Shown here in pieces: positions 63,820-64,000 of a DNA stretch of 64,000 nucleotides (positions within the stretch are counted from its first letter, which is position 1; each line of letters begins with the position of its first letter). The notes beneath the pieces were generated by a model, which did no database searches, was not told where the DNA came from, and worked only from the letters and a program-made list of their open reading frames with translations. The translations under genes and the position numbers were made by a program. The stretch is from Nocardia brevicatena NBRC 12119 (GTDB lineage Bacteria > Actinomycetota > Actinomycetes > Mycobacteriales > Mycobacteriaceae). The DNA is taken from NCBI RefSeq assembly GCF_000308495.1, contig NZ_BAFU01000055.1:62001-126000 (forward strand). Reading direction: 5' to 3'.

Positions 63820-64000
63820 ATGCCCGCCCAACCGTCGAATCCGCACGACGCGTACTTCCGGCACGTCCTGGCTCGCCCCGCCGACGCCGCCTCGGAACTA
63901 CGCGCCGCACTCCCGGAGGCCCTCACCCGACGGATCGACTGGAACCGGTTACAGCTACAGCCGGGTAGCTTCGTCTCCACCGAACTACGCTCCCGCTACA
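63820..64000 (+). CDS. Rpn-family recombination-promoting nuclease, N-terminus (runs off window)
   Basis: From ATG 63820 an open frame runs to the window end, giving 60 residues: MPAQPSNPHDAYFRHVLARP, then ADAASELRAALPEALTRRID and PGSFVSTELRSRY. PHDAYFRHVL followed by the helical region and the F-ELR-RYSD-like motif is the start of Rpn (PD-(D/E)XK, transposase_31-type) nucleases, which act in recombination and phage defence. The catalytic Asp expected right after RSRY lies beyond the window. The gap 63607-63819 before it has no gene. Confidence 0.75.
   Translation, partial: MPAQPSNPHDAYFRHVLARPADAASELRAALPEALTRRIDWNRLQLQPGSFVSTELRSRY

Overview
The window is about 70% GC and reads as mycolic-acid actinobacterium chromosome, most likely Nocardia or a close relative. 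It carries a complete Pup-proteasome locus (dop, pup, prcB, prcA, pafA, pafB, pafC, mpa). The order of housekeeping genes follows the Mycobacterium tuberculosis block cobH...metH: cob genes, pepE, 5'-3' exonuclease, helY, tatC, tatA, pafC, pafB, pafA, prcA, prcB, pup, dop, mpa, lipoprotein, trmI, recB-like, hisG, hisE, metH, PAC2. PE/PPE genes are absent. An XRE-DUF5753/DUF397 pair also points to an actinobacterium. Genus is an inference; family assignments come from motifs read by eye, not from searches.

Layout. 1-9.9 kb is accessory and partly decayed: a drug-efflux ABC pair, an AfsR-type BTAD regulator broken by a frameshift, an SDR, an unknown membrane-anchored protein, fragments of an MFS transporter and a GntR regulator, and an intact divergent LysR/YeiH pair with a LysR-type operator. 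10.1-15.6 kb holds cobalamin genes cobH, cobIJ, cobK and cobL, with a PadR regulator and a secreted glycine-rich protein inserted; the latter sits where cobM would be expected. 15.7-20.2 kb has an SDR, an F420-type biliverdin reductase-like protein, pepE, a 5'-3' exonuclease and a DUF4333 membrane protein. 20.3-32.6 kb is helY-tatC-tatA-pafC-pafB, then pafA, then prcA-prcB-pup, then dop. An approximately 8.6-kb block (32.8-41.1 kb) of oxidoreductases, regulators and small enzymes separates dop from mpa. 41.2-47.2 kb holds mpa, two related small exported proteins behind duplicated leaders, trmI, a RecB-like nuclease, hisG and hisE. 47.2-51.6 kb has an unusual group: carnitine acyltransferase-like, methyltransferase, 2OG-Fe(II) dioxygenase and HAD hydrolase. 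Then come a Ser/Thr kinase, metH and a PAC2 protein. 58.7-64 kb is a mobile-looking tail with a resolvase-like small protein, two HTH regulators, a fumarase fragment, a frameshifted gene with a coupled micropeptide, and the start of an Rpn-type nuclease.

How the genes work together. Dop deamidates the C-terminal Gln of Pup, PafA ligates Pup to lysines, Mpa unfolds pupylated proteins into the PrcA/PrcB core through its C-terminal QYL docking tail, and PafB/PafC form the DNA-damage-responsive regulator. CobH, CobIJ, CobK and CobL are successive aerobic corrin-ring enzymes, and MetH uses the cobalamin end product.

Most striking observation: two 114-nt elements in the pafA-pafB gap share an identical architecture (11-bp and 21-bp stems separated by a 5-nt one-sided bulge, a 25-nt loop containing a mini-hairpin, then an 8-bp hairpin). 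Their stem sequences differ at 17 base pairs, and every difference is compensated. They lie in opposite orientations about 230 nt apart, and I recognise no described family. A second regularity is that at least 13 genes have a TANNNT hexamer exactly 6 or 7 nt before the start codon, the signature of leaderless transcripts.
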